This document shows, one piece after another, positions 36,050-44,630 of a stretch of DNA of 64,000 nucleotides. The DNA is from JANSWP01 sp041941305 (GTDB lineage Bacteria > Bacteroidota > Bacteroidia > Chitinophagales > Saprospiraceae). Position 1 is the first letter of the stretch. Every line of letters begins with the position of its first letter. The stretch covers positions 128,844 through 192,843 of the forward strand of contig JBGTQJ010000011.1 in the NCBI GenBank assembly GCA_041941305.1, read 5' to 3'. Position numbers and translations under genes: made by a program. The notes below the pieces were generated by a model. That model made no database searches and was not told the origin of the DNA. It saw only the letters and a list, made by a program, of their open reading frames with translations.

Positions 36050-37108
36050 CTATCGAACTTTTAGAAATGCATTTGCCAATGCTAAGCCCTGAATTTGAGT
36101 ATCCACATAATTGTATAAATCTTCATAACTGCCTCTTGCATGTTTTAAAAACTCAGAAGCTTGTCCATAAATGCATGAGAGGTTTAGTTTATTAATCAAA
36201 TAATATCCATCTAAAAACCTTTTTATGCCTCCAGAAATAATGACTTGACGACATTGCACTTTATTTCCTAATTCTTCAATAATCTGATTGGTCATGAATA
36301 CCATTTCTTCTGCACTGTGCCCCACGTTGGCCAATTGTCCATAAATTTCCTGTTTGATTGGCTCACTCCGCAATAACTCAAGTTTAGAAAAATTAGTCCC
36401 TCCATTTGCCGCAAAATCAATTGCTTCAAGCGGCAACTGAAACAACAATTTCAAACTTTCGTAACCCATTCCTTGTCCTACCTCTTTAACAATAATTGGC
36501 AGATCCAATTGCTCTAAGATAGTCGAAATGGTCTCAATCGGGGGGGCTTTGAAATGATCCCCTTCGGGTTGAAGCCATTCCTGGAATGGATTGACGTGAA
36601 TTATCAAACCATCTGCCTGCAATTTCCCTATTAAATGACTTACACGCCATAGCTCATTCTGTTCAATCAATTGCTCCAATTGAGCAATACCCAAATTGGT
36701 ATATAAAGGCAAATCATTACCAATTAAATGCCGCACATCAAAATCTGGGAGGATCTCATCATCAAAAAGTAAAGCACGGCAAGAGCCAAGTCCCATTCCC
36801 ATCCCAAAATCCTTACAGGCTCGTGCTAAATTGTGGTTAATGGTACGAGCCAGTTCGGTTCCTCCTGTCATGCTCGATACCCAAAGCGGAGCTCGCATGG
36901 CTTTTCCGAGAAATTGAAAAGGCTTTAAGCTATTTTGTTCAGGATGGGCTGAAAGCAATGGCTCATAGTAAAACCGATTATCCAAAGTTTCCTTCCCAAC
37001 CTGAGATCTGAAAGCCAATTCGATATGATCCTTCTTCCGAGACGCTGCGTTCGGATCATCATTGTGAAAGGAAGTTGCTTTTTTTTGTTCCAGCTTATCC
37101 ATTAACAT
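36050..37108 (-). CDS. fni: Type 2 isopentenyl-diphosphate delta-isomerase
   Basis: FMN- and NADPH-dependent isomerase of IPP and DMAPP. In the 352-residue protein the family marks are SRKKDHIELAF at the N-terminus, APLWVSSMTGGTE for FMN, LHVN-like IIHVNPFQEWLQPEGD with the substrate-binding Gln/Glu, IVKEVGQGMG and the AANGGTNF segment. Translation starts at Met1 or Met3. The gene lies immediately before mvaA, and a TAACTTTG promoter box lies 18 bases upstream. Confidence 0.92.
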   Translation of the reverse strand: MLMDKLEQKKATSFHNDDPNAASRKKDHIELAFRSQVGKETLDNRFYYEPLLSAHPEQNSLKPFQFLGKAMRAPLWVSSMTGGTELARTINHNLARACKDFGMGMGLGSCRALLFDDEILPDFDVRHLIGNDLPLYTNLGIAQLEQLIEQNELWRVSHLIGKLQADGLIIHVNPFQEWLQPEGDHFKAPPIETISTILEQLDLPIIVKEVGQGMGYESLKLLFQLPLEAIDFAANGGTNFSKLELLRSEPIKQEIYGQLANVGHSAEEMVFMTNQIIEELGNKVQCRQVIISGGIKRFLDGYYLINKLNLSCIYGQASEFLKHARGSYEDLYNYVDTQIQGLALANAFLKVR

Positions 37109-37125
37109 AAATAAATGATTGTTTG

Positions 37126-37133
37126 CAAAGTTA
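37126..37133 (-). promoter_or_regulatory. TAnnTTTG box upstream of the fni-mvaA operon
   Basis: On the minus strand the bases read TAACTTTG, an exact -7 consensus match, 17 bases before the fni start codon. The spaced -33 TTG is weak or absent. Confidence 0.42.
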
Positions 37134-37241
37134 GCCTAAAGAGTCACAATTTTCTAACACCCTTTGGAATACCAGCTTCTTTCTCGTGGAACAAACCGTT
37201 TTTTTATTGAATTGTTCATGGGTTTGCATTGTGAGGCTCGG

Positions 37242-38429
37242 TCAAGTCATACCTCCTGTAATTTTCTGTACAATTTTAAATTCACTCAAAAATGCCCTGG
37301 CGATAACCCTGAGGACTGTATAGACCGGAATTGCAAGCACCATTCCTATAATACCATTGATTTGTGCTCCCATCAGAATTACAATAAATATTTCAAGAGG
37401 GTGGGCGAGAACACTATTGGAGAAAATCCAGGGTTGTAGTAAGAAATTATCCAACATTTGCATCAATGCAAAAACTAAAACTACTTTGCTAAGCAATGGA
37501 AGAATATCTCCAAAAGGAAGATATAAATTAGAAGAGATGGTTATGATTATCCCAAACATAGCTCCTATGAGGGGTCCCAAATAAGGAATGACATTTATCA
37601 ATGCTGCAAAAAACCCAATCAATAGGGCATTTTGAATACCTAAAAGGCTTAATCCCAGAGAGACAAACAAGGTGATAATCGTAACTTGAAACAATATACC
37701 TCCAAAATAACGTGTCAGCATTCTACTGATTTCTTCAATCGCATGCCGGATTTGTTCTTCGTGTTTATTGGGGAAAATAGCTACAAGAAAATTTACAAAT
37801 AGGCCTTGTTCTTTCAAAAAGAAAAACGTGATAAAGACAATGGTAAAAATTGCAAAGAAAATATTTCCTGCTGCTGAAATAATTCCACTGAAAAAATCTC
37901 CTATTTTCCGGGGCTCAAACCATTTGAAAAAATTTTCCTTTAACTGATTTTCAACAGAAATTGGATTGATTACATAGGAGGTATCTGGCTTTAAAACCGC
38001 ATTGGAATCTATTGCTAAAAGCGTCGAATCAGGAGGTGTAATCACAACCGAATCAGGCTGAATCAATCCATAATCAATTAATTTTCCTTGAAATTGATTG
38101 ACGGGATTTTCAAGGGCTTCCCCTATTTTTTTGTAGTCTACCTCTGCAAGGTTATTCGCTTGTTTCACTATAAGTGGAACAAAAAGCATTACTAAAGAAA
38201 TCATCACAACAAAATAGGTCAATAGGGTAAGTATAGCTGCCAAATTAGGTCCTGCCTGAAATTTCCAGAATTTGATATGTTTTTGAAAAAAACGCATCAA
38301 GGGTTGTCCAATCATTGAAAGCACCCAAGCTACAAGCACATATCCTACAATATTGCTGAAGAAGAAAACAATAACAGCAAGCAAAATAAAACCAACAATA
38401 AATGCAATAGACCGGTTGGAGAATTTCAT
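37242..38429 (-). CDS. AI-2E family transporter
   Basis: A 395-residue polytopic inner-membrane protein with about eight helices. It has the typical AI-2E/PerM layout: two N-terminal helices, a hydrophilic insert (about 105-175), then a C-terminal bundle. GFFAALINVIPYLGPLIG and the ILMGAQINGIIGMVLAIPV end are family signatures. Members export autoinducer-2 or other small solutes, or act as Na+/H+ antiporters. It is divergent from a cation/proton antiporter gene across a gap holding a long inverted repeat. Confidence 0.88.
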   Translation of the reverse strand: MKFSNRSIAFIVGFILLAVIVFFFSNIVGYVLVAWVLSMIGQPLMRFFQKHIKFWKFQAGPNLAAILTLLTYFVVMISLVMLFVPLIVKQANNLAEVDYKKIGEALENPVNQFQGKLIDYGLIQPDSVVITPPDSTLLAIDSNAVLKPDTSYVINPISVENQLKENFFKWFEPRKIGDFFSGIISAAGNIFFAIFTIVFITFFFLKEQGLFVNFLVAIFPNKHEEQIRHAIEEISRMLTRYFGGILFQVTIITLFVSLGLSLLGIQNALLIGFFAALINVIPYLGPLIGAMFGIIITISSNLYLPFGDILPLLSKVVLVFALMQMLDNFLLQPWIFSNSVLAHPLEIFIVILMGAQINGIIGMVLAIPVYTVLRVIARAFLSEFKIVQKITGGMT

Positions 38430-38465
38430 CTAGAAGTGATTTGTAGTTTCGAGGTTCATAGTTTT

Positions 38466-38512
38466 AATTTACTCAAGTTGCGAACATTAATGGTTCGCAA
38501 CTTGAGTAAATT
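38466..38512. repeat. 20-base inverted repeat between divergent transporter genes
   Basis: Exact 20-base arms (38466-38485 and 38493-38512) around a 7-base spacer. It lies upstream of both genes, so it is not a simple terminator. The arm sequence GTTCGCAACTTGA recurs at 42233-42245. Confidence 0.65.
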
Positions 38513-38643
38513 ATTAAAGCGAAAATACTAAAACCTAAGTTTTGACAAAATGCTACTTGTGTAACAAGATTTGGCAAAAAGACTGACAACATTTGCACCT
38601 GAGTTGCTAATTTCCAGACTCTTATTAAAATCAATGCAAAACC

Positions 38644-39882
38644 ATGTTTCAATCATTCACCATTATTCTCTCCCTTGCTGCACTATTTAGTATCATCAAC
38701 CATAAATTTTTGAAATTACCAACGACCATTGGGCTCATGATTTTGGCTCTACTTACTGCATTCATGGTCATTGGATTTCAGAGCGTCCACCCAGGAGCAT
38801 ATACCTTTTTCTGTCAAGTAGTTCAAGATGTCAACTTCCAGGAAATTTTGCTCGATGTAATGCTAAGCTTTCTTCTGTTTGCTGGAGCAATGCATGTCAA
38901 TATTCATGATCTCGCAAAAGAAAAAATCCCCATACTCTTATTTGCCACTGTTGGCACTTTGATTTCAACTTTTGTAGTAGGTGGACTTCTTTATTATTCC
39001 TGTTTGGCAATTGGTTATCCTTTACCTTTTCTCCATGCGCTGCTTTTTGGAGCATTGATTTCTCCCACAGATCCTATTGCTGTATTGGCTATTTTAAAGG
39101 AATCCAAAGTAAGCAAAAGCCTTGAATTGAAAATCGAAGGTGAAAGTTTGTTCAACGATGGAGTAGGGGTTGTGATTTTTGTTACCATTCTATCACTGGC
39201 AACCATGATGGGGGAAGGCTTTAACATTGGACACGTGTTACAAGAATTCACTATTGAAGCCATCGGTGGTATTATTTATGGAATCGTGATCGGATATATT
39301 GGTTTTAACTTATTAAAATGGAATGAAGATACACCCAAAATTTGCGTAATGGTAACGCTCATGATGGCAATGGGAGGATATGCCCTGGCATCACTGATTC
39401 ATGTATCAGGACCCTTGGCAATGGTAGTAGCAGGATTGGTCATCGGCAATAAAATCAATCATTCCGACTATGAAGCCCATTCAAAAGAAGTCCTCCATCT
39501 AATCTGGGAAACCTTGGATGATATTCTAAATGCGGTACTATTTGTTTTAATAGGATTGGTGGTGCATACCTTAGATTTTAAGCAAGACTATTTACTGATT
39601 GGTCTTTTAGCCATTCTGATTGTCCTGATTGCAAGACTCATTGCAGTAGGTATTCCCTATTCATTATTAAAACATGAAGAAACAAATCCCCAAAAAACAA
39701 TTCTTGTTTTGACTTGGGGAGGATTGAAGGGGGGCTTGTCCGTTGCATTAGCTTTAACAGTTGTGGAATTGGAAAGCAAAGATTTCATAGTCTTCATTAC
39801 TTATTTCGTTGTAGTATTCTCCATCATTGTACAAGGATTGACGCTAGGAAAACTGGTAAAAAAACTGAAAATGGGTACTTAG
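38644..39882 (+). CDS. Sodium/proton antiporter, CPA1 (NhaP-like) family
   Basis: A 412-residue inner-membrane exchanger with about 12 helices. Core motifs are ALISPTDPIAVLAIL and GESLFNDGVGVVIF with the ion-binding Asn-Asp pair. GPLAMVVAGLVIGN and the late LTWGGLKGGLSVALAL are also seen. There is no large cytoplasmic C-terminal domain. Its role is sodium and pH homeostasis. The TrpF-like gene follows after 47 bases and the MazG-like gene after that, perhaps as an operon. Confidence 0.9.
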   Translation: MFQSFTIILSLAALFSIINHKFLKLPTTIGLMILALLTAFMVIGFQSVHPGAYTFFCQVVQDVNFQEILLDVMLSFLLFAGAMHVNIHDLAKEKIPILLFATVGTLISTFVVGGLLYYSCLAIGYPLPFLHALLFGALISPTDPIAVLAILKESKVSKSLELKIEGESLFNDGVGVVIFVTILSLATMMGEGFNIGHVLQEFTIEAIGGIIYGIVIGYIGFNLLKWNEDTPKICVMVTLMMAMGGYALASLIHVSGPLAMVVAGLVIGNKINHSDYEAHSKEVLHLIWETLDDILNAVLFVLIGLVVHTLDFKQDYLLIGLLAILIVLIARLIAVGIPYSLLKHEETNPQKTILVLTWGGLKGGLSVALALTVVELESKDFIVFITYFVVVFSIIVQGLTLGKLVKKLKMGT

Positions 39883-39929
39883 AATAATCGTTTTCGTAAA
39901 CTTGCAGCAAATTTTTAAAGCACATCAAT

Positions 39930-40577
39930 ATGCTAAAGACAAAAGTCAAAGCCAACTCCATTACAAACCTTACGGATGCGAGGTATTTTGCTGCATGGGA
40001 GGTAGAATGGTTGGGCTTTAATTTAGATACTGGAACACAAACCACTGTACTGCCTCAGTTTGTGAATGCTGTAAAAGAATGGGTTGACGGTGTGAAAATC
40101 GTAGGTGAATTTGGGATGCAATCAGGAGAAGAAATTCATACAGCCATTGAAATGATGAACTTGGACGCCGTACAAATTGGCATGTTTACAGGGGTAAATG
40201 ATATCATCAACTTAAAGGACACCCCTATTATCAAAGAAATCGTAATTGATGAATCACTTTCTGAAAAGGCTTTAAAGGAAATACTGAATCAATTCGCCCC
40301 TTTCTGCGAATCTTTTTTATTAAACTTTGACAAAACCGGAATCTCCTGGGAAGATTTAAAAAACTCTAAATACATGGATTTCAATTACTTAAAAGGCATT
40401 TGCCTGAAATATCCAATACTATTTAGTCTTGATGTGAATGCTGAAAATATTGAAGCTATTCTTGAAAGCTTGAAACCAATAGGTATAAACCTAAAAGGAG
40501 GAGAAGAGGAAAAAATCGGCTTTAAATCATTTGATGAATTAGATGAAATATTTGAAGCAATAGAGATTTTGGTTTAG
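39930..40577 (+). CDS. Phosphoribosylanthranilate isomerase-like TIM-barrel protein
   Basis: A 215-residue protein with the layout of TrpF. TKVKANSITNLTDARYFAAWEVEWLGFNLD matches the beta1-alpha1-beta2 segment of TrpF, and INLKGGEEEKIGFKSFDELDE matches the C-terminal phosphate-binding end. The usual KICGIT reads KANSIT, so the catalytic Cys is Asn, and the conserved LLD near mid-protein reads LLNFD. No other trp genes are nearby. It is probably a TrpF paralogue with another function, or a non-catalytic one. Confidence 0.6.
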   Translation: MLKTKVKANSITNLTDARYFAAWEVEWLGFNLDTGTQTTVLPQFVNAVKEWVDGVKIVGEFGMQSGEEIHTAIEMMNLDAVQIGMFTGVNDIINLKDTPIIKEIVIDESLSEKALKEILNQFAPFCESFLLNFDKTGISWEDLKNSKYMDFNYLKGICLKYPILFSLDVNAENIEAILESLKPIGINLKGGEEEKIGFKSFDELDEIFEAIEILV

Positions 40578-40599
40578 ACTCGTCTTACAATATACAATT

Positions 40600-40938
40600 A
40601 TGACTATCAAAGATGCTCAACAAACTGTAGATGATTGGATAAATACGATTGGCGTTCGGTATTATTCAGAATTAACCAACACCGCTATTTTGATGGAGGA
40701 AGTAGGAGAAATGGCTCGCCTGTTGGCAAGGCTTTATGGCGAACAATCCTTCAAACGAAAAGAAGATGAATTAACTGCTAAGGAGGATTTAGCAGCCGAA
40801 ATGGCAGATGTACTTTTTGTATTGATCTGTCTGGCAAATCAAACAGGAGTAGATTTAACTACCGCCTTGAAAAAAAGTCTGGATAAAAAAACAAAAAGAG
40901 ATGCCAAGCGGCATGCTGAAAATGAAAAACTGAAATAG
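40600..40938 (+). CDS. MazG-like nucleotide pyrophosphohydrolase
   Basis: A 112-residue all-alpha NTP pyrophosphohydrolase that would hydrolyse (d)NTPs to monophosphates, often for house-cleaning. The MazG signature is clear: NTAILMEEVGEMARLLARLYGE with EExxE, and KEDLAAEMADVLFVLICLANQTGVDL with ExxD. It starts 22 bases after the TrpF-like gene. Its stop abuts that of the convergent ThuA-like gene. Confidence 0.88.
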   Translation: MTIKDAQQTVDDWINTIGVRYYSELTNTAILMEEVGEMARLLARLYGEQSFKRKEDELTAKEDLAAEMADVLFVLICLANQTGVDLTTALKKSLDKKTKRDAKRHAENEKLK

Positions 40939-42090
40939 CTACTCTTCTCCTTTTTCCAAAAAACCTGAAACCTTCATTGCTTTTTCATCCCAATATTCAT
41001 CGCTTTGGAAGTTATATGCTGTAGGTTTATAATCCCCTATGATTGCTACATCAGCACTTTCAGGAACATCCAAATCTAATAGATAATAGACGGAGTTCAC
41101 AAAAAGCCTCCGTAGCTCCTCGTTCAGTATATCTGAAGAAGCTCCGATAGTCGAAGTAATGCTATACCCTTCAATTCCATCAGCTATTTGATAGCTCTTA
41201 GTCCAAACAATTGGCATCATGGGGTTATTGGGATCTCTTGAATCTGGATTCTCTGGATCAGCAGTAGCAATTTCATCATCTGAAGGCTTCATACCAAAAA
41301 ATATATCTTCTTTATCAAACTCCCCTGCCCGATTAACTACTTGTCCAAGAACAATCGGGTTGGCATCTCCTGGAAGTGGCAAGGGCATTCCATATACATC
41401 GGTTGATCCCCAAATCTTCCCATCGGATATTCCCTTTAAAATGGGATTCTCACTTGCTCCGGGAGCAAAAATTCCCCTGGTACTTTGATGTTTATGATGC
41501 CCATGGTGATAGTACCAATTGGCACCTAAAATTTTTCTTCCAAATCCACCTTCCCAATCCGAGTCCTCATTTTTATAATAATTTCCCCAATGCAAATATT
41601 GACTTGTACTGTCTTTAAAGCGGAAAGCATGGGTGGCTGTTCGAATTGCAATCAGTGGTTTTCCATTCTTCAAAAAATTCTCAAAATATTGCATTTGTTC
41701 ATTTGGCAAATCCCGAAAACGAGTAAATAAAATCATTAGATCCGCTTCTTCCAAAGATGCTACTCCAGGAATGTTTCCTACATAATTGGGATCAACGATA
41801 CCTGGATGATTTGGATCTTGAGCAAATAAAACACGGCAATCAAAACCATGACGAGACGCAAGTATTTTTGCAAGCTGAGGCAAGGCTTCTTCTGAACGGT
41901 ATTCTTCATCACCACTCACCAATACAATTTTTTTGCTCTTGTAAACACTTCTATCGCCTTGAAAAGTAATCCATTCAACAGGCGATTTATCATCATCATT
42001 CATTGTCCATTCTAATTGAACTGGTTGGTCTTGGCAGCTCAGAAACAAGCTGCTTGAAAAAATTATGAAGAATTGGAGATTACTGCTCAT
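40939..42090 (-). CDS. ThuA-like domain lipoprotein
   Basis: A 383-residue protein with a signal peptide ending in LFLSC (lipobox near residue 19). The flavodoxin/glutamine-amidotransferase-like ThuA fold follows: KKIVLVSGDEEYRSEEALPQLAKIL, ADLMILFTRFRDLPNEQM, NGKPLIAIRTATHAF and NWYYHHGHHKH. The late GYSITSTIGASSDILNEELRRLFVNSVYYLL is typical. ThuA-like proteins are linked to 3-keto-sugar and trehalose metabolism in other bacteria. It lies downstream of the Tm-1/aldolase operon, separated by a nested palindrome. Confidence 0.85.
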   Translation of the reverse strand: MSSNLQFFIIFSSSLFLSCQDQPVQLEWTMNDDDKSPVEWITFQGDRSVYKSKKIVLVSGDEEYRSEEALPQLAKILASRHGFDCRVLFAQDPNHPGIVDPNYVGNIPGVASLEEADLMILFTRFRDLPNEQMQYFENFLKNGKPLIAIRTATHAFRFKDSTSQYLHWGNYYKNEDSDWEGGFGRKILGANWYYHHGHHKHQSTRGIFAPGASENPILKGISDGKIWGSTDVYGMPLPLPGDANPIVLGQVVNRAGEFDKEDIFFGMKPSDDEIATADPENPDSRDPNNPMMPIVWTKSYQIADGIEGYSITSTIGASSDILNEELRRLFVNSVYYLLDLDVPESADVAIIGDYKPTAYNFQSDEYWDEKAMKVSGFLEKGEE

Positions 42091-42107
42091 GGTAAGTTTC
42101 GTTTTGT

Positions 42108-42255
42108 AATTAGCGCAAGATGCGAACTATAATCCTCGCTCGAAGGGGTTTTAGGGGAGAACCGGGCTGGAACCAGCCTATTTCTCCCCTAAAACCCATC
42201 GTGAGTGCAGCTTTGCTGCGCGAACTTTGACCGTTCGCAACTTGAATTAATTAGA
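42108..42255. repeat. Nested palindromic intergenic element
   Basis: Several hairpins are stacked. A 16-base perfect stem (42146-42161 with 42182-42197) encloses GGCTGG-AA-CCAGCC (42165-42178). Then come GCAGC-TTT-GCTGC (42207-42219) and GCGAAC with GTTCGC (42220-42238). The outer flanks around 42110-42126 and 42233-42253 are also imperfect complements. It fills the gap between the Tm-1-like and ThuA-like genes. Confidence 0.7.
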
Positions 42256-42294
42256 CTCATTTTAATTGAGTATAGAATCAATAATTTTGGTGGC

Positions 42295-43521
42295 TCAGGA
42301 TTTTTCTTCAATTAAAGAAATCAATAAATCTACAGCTTCCCTTACAAATTCAGGATCTTCAACATAATGTTCTCTTTCTACTACTTCGATGTTAGCAGGC
42401 AGATTTGATTTCAAACGATCGAAAAATGCAATATCAGATTCAGAGTCGTGCAAAACTCCCCCTACTTTAGAATAACTGCCAACTCCCCCTTTGGGAATCA
42501 TGAAATAAGCTTTATCTTTTGTATGCTGTAATCGCTGGCAAATATCATCCGCCACTTTTTGAATCTCTTCTGCATTTAATCTGGGGACAAAAATCACAGG
42601 GCTATGAAATACATATTTGTGGTTTTTGTATTCCTCTGGAACTTCATTGGCAGCAACAAAAATTCCCAAATGTTCTGCACCTCCTGGACAAAGAACTTGT
42701 GGAAGGCCTAATTTACCTGCTACGGTCAATCGCTCAGCCCCCCCTGCCCTTAAAGCCGACCAATTATCATCCGCGATTTCTCCCATTGCATAATCAAATA
42801 CTGCCCCAATGATGCCCTCTTTCATCATTTGTTCCATCGCTTGGCCACCTGAACCAACTGCGTGGAAAACAATTACTTCATAACCTTTTTGTTCAAAAAA
42901 TCGAATTGCCTCCATTGCTCCCTTGGTGAGCACACCCAAATTAGTCATTCCGATTAATGGCTTTTCTCCTTTTTCAACTGTAAATTTTATCTCAACATCT
43001 GCCATTCCACATGCTGCTGCTGCTGCGTTTGCCAATATTTTTCTAGTAAAGGGATTTAATTTTAAAATATCACTCACAGAGAACATCATGGTGATGTCTT
43101 TAATACCTACAAAGCTAGAAGTATCACCTGAAGCAACAGTTGAAACCATTACTTTTGGGAAACCATAGGGAAGGGACTGCATGATTTCACAACAGGTTGA
43201 AGTGCCCTGAGTACCACCTAATCCAATTAGGGCATGAACCTCATTTGAGGAGACAGCCCTTTGCAAAATATGGATGGCACCACCTACTACAAAAGGATTG
43301 GACTTTTCACGAGTAGGATCTTTTAATATTTCAGACAGTTTTCCACCCCCCATGGAAATTACTGTTGCTCTGTCTATATCAGCTTCTATTCCTGCAATTC
43401 CAACTACCCCAATATCAATCAACAAAGCTTTGTTTCCACGAGCTTCGATTTGTTCTTTCAAAAAACCTGCTTCCTGATCTTTAGTATCAAGGGTGATAAG
43501 TAGTGCGATCGTTTTTGACAT
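42295..43521 (-). CDS. Tm-1-like ATP-binding domain protein (UPF0261)
   Basis: A 408-residue cytoplasmic protein of the UPF0261 family. It matches the N-terminal ATP-binding part of the tomato Tm-1 virus-resistance protein. Signatures are TIALLITLDTKDQEAGFLKEQ, HALIGLGGTQGTSTC, IGMTNLGVLTKGAMEAIRFFEQKGYEVIVFHAVGSGGQAMEQM and CPGGAEHLGIF. In plants this domain is fused to a TIM barrel of the type encoded by the gene 48 bases upstream. Its biochemical role in bacteria is not established. Together with the barrel and the aldolase/dehydrogenase it forms an apparent catabolic operon. Confidence 0.88.
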   Translation of the reverse strand: MSKTIALLITLDTKDQEAGFLKEQIEARGNKALLIDIGVVGIAGIEADIDRATVISMGGGKLSEILKDPTREKSNPFVVGGAIHILQRAVSSNEVHALIGLGGTQGTSTCCEIMQSLPYGFPKVMVSTVASGDTSSFVGIKDITMMFSVSDILKLNPFTRKILANAAAAACGMADVEIKFTVEKGEKPLIGMTNLGVLTKGAMEAIRFFEQKGYEVIVFHAVGSGGQAMEQMMKEGIIGAVFDYAMGEIADDNWSALRAGGAERLTVAGKLGLPQVLCPGGAEHLGIFVAANEVPEEYKNHKYVFHSPVIFVPRLNAEEIQKVADDICQRLQHTKDKAYFMIPKGGVGSYSKVGGVLHDSESDIAFFDRLKSNLPANIEVVEREHYVEDPEFVREAVDLLISLIEEKS

Positions 43522-43569
43522 AACAGTTGATTTTGAATGATTAGGATAAGCTGGATTTCAAAGTGAAAG

Positions 43570-44430
43570 TTATTTTTCAGGAAACTTCAAATCTGCAAAT
43601 TCCTTTGCAGTAGAATAAACTGCTTTTTCTATTGGAATTCGTTCAGTTGAAGACCCAGTCCAAATGCCATCGCAAGAAGTGTGATTGAGCATATACTGCG
43701 CATCCTCTGGTGTAACCATTCCAGCACCATGTGCAATTAAAATTACATCTGGTTTGATTTTCCTCATCTTTTGATTAGCTACCTCTGTTCTCCTTGCTGT
43801 TTCTTCAAGAGGTTCCCCTGAATCATACCCTTTTAAGCCTCCTTTTGTGGTACCTGCATGATAACAAAAAATATCAGGTTGCGCTTCTTCCATTATCCGA
43901 ATGCTATCTTCCATATCAAATGCCAATCCTATAGAAACCATATCCATTTCCTTAGCCAGTTTCAATAATTCTATTTCATTATCGAGCGTAATTCCACTCT
44001 TGGTCAAAACTCTGTAAATCTCGCTATCCTTATCTACATAACTGATTGAGGGTCCAATATTAGAAGCAGAATAAACCCCCATTGCCTTACATTCATTCAA
44101 AACCATTCTCATATCTTTTAATGGATCATTGGCATTCAGGCAGGCACATATAAAGGCATCTCCTTTAATAGCAGGCATGATATCCTCACGTGTGTAGTTC
44201 AATGTTTGGCGATTGGAATCCAAAATTGGCCACATCATAGACATGGTTCCCATGCCATTGGCTCTCAATCTTGCTCCAGAAAACGTGTTGATGCAGTCTG
44301 CTCCAGCCTTTTCTAATAGACTCGCAACCAGACCACTTCCTGCGCTAGCGATAAGGATTGGAATCCTGTTTTCTACTTTTTTCCTCAGTTTGCTCAAAAT
44401 AGCTTCTCTCGAAGTGTGTTTTACTATCAT
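43570..44430 (-). CDS. Phosphoenolpyruvate hydrolase family TIM-barrel protein
   Basis: A 286-residue cytoplasmic TIM barrel. It shows IPILIASAGSGLVASLLEKAGADCINTFSGARLR, NDPLKDMRMVLNECKAMGV, ADDEIELLKLAKEMDMVSIGLAF-like segments, FCYHAGTTKGG and the final AHGAGMVTPEDAQYML. This family corresponds to the C-terminal part of plant Tm-1 and is annotated as PEP-hydrolase-like. The substrate is unknown. The close spacing to the Tm-1-like gene suggests the two proteins form a split version of the plant fusion. Confidence 0.87.
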   Translation of the reverse strand: MIVKHTSREAILSKLRKKVENRIPILIASAGSGLVASLLEKAGADCINTFSGARLRANGMGTMSMMWPILDSNRQTLNYTREDIMPAIKGDAFICACLNANDPLKDMRMVLNECKAMGVYSASNIGPSISYVDKDSEIYRVLTKSGITLDNEIELLKLAKEMDMVSIGLAFDMEDSIRIMEEAQPDIFCYHAGTTKGGLKGYDSGEPLEETARRTEVANQKMRKIKPDVILIAHGAGMVTPEDAQYMLNHTSCDGIWTGSSTERIPIEKAVYSTAKEFADLKFPEK

Positions 44431-44471
44431 GGTTTTTAACTTAAATTATGCTTGTTGAATGAATTAAATAT

Positions 44472-44630
44472 TCAATTGTATGGTATCACAATTACATAGA
44501 ACTCTTCTGTATCCAAACCTGGCTCTTTTCGTTTAATCCTCAACATTTGTTTATTCTCATCAAATAGGATAAACTTCCAATTTGTATCCAAGGCTGTACG
44601 AGGAGGGTTGACATCAAATAACCCTGTCAT
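44472..44630 (-). CDS. Small ORF overlapping the aldolase/dehydrogenase gene
   Basis: A 52-residue frame starts at an ATG inside the last 17 bases of the aldolase/dehydrogenase gene, in another frame, and ends 41 bases before the TIM-barrel start. The short overlap is typical of translational coupling. The protein is hydrophilic, with DTNWKFILFDENKQML and a beta-like end EEFYVIVIPYN. I recognise no family. The tight fit in the operon supports expression. Confidence 0.5.
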   Translation of the reverse strand: MTGLFDVNPPRTALDTNWKFILFDENKQMLRIKRKEPGLDTEEFYVIVIPYN

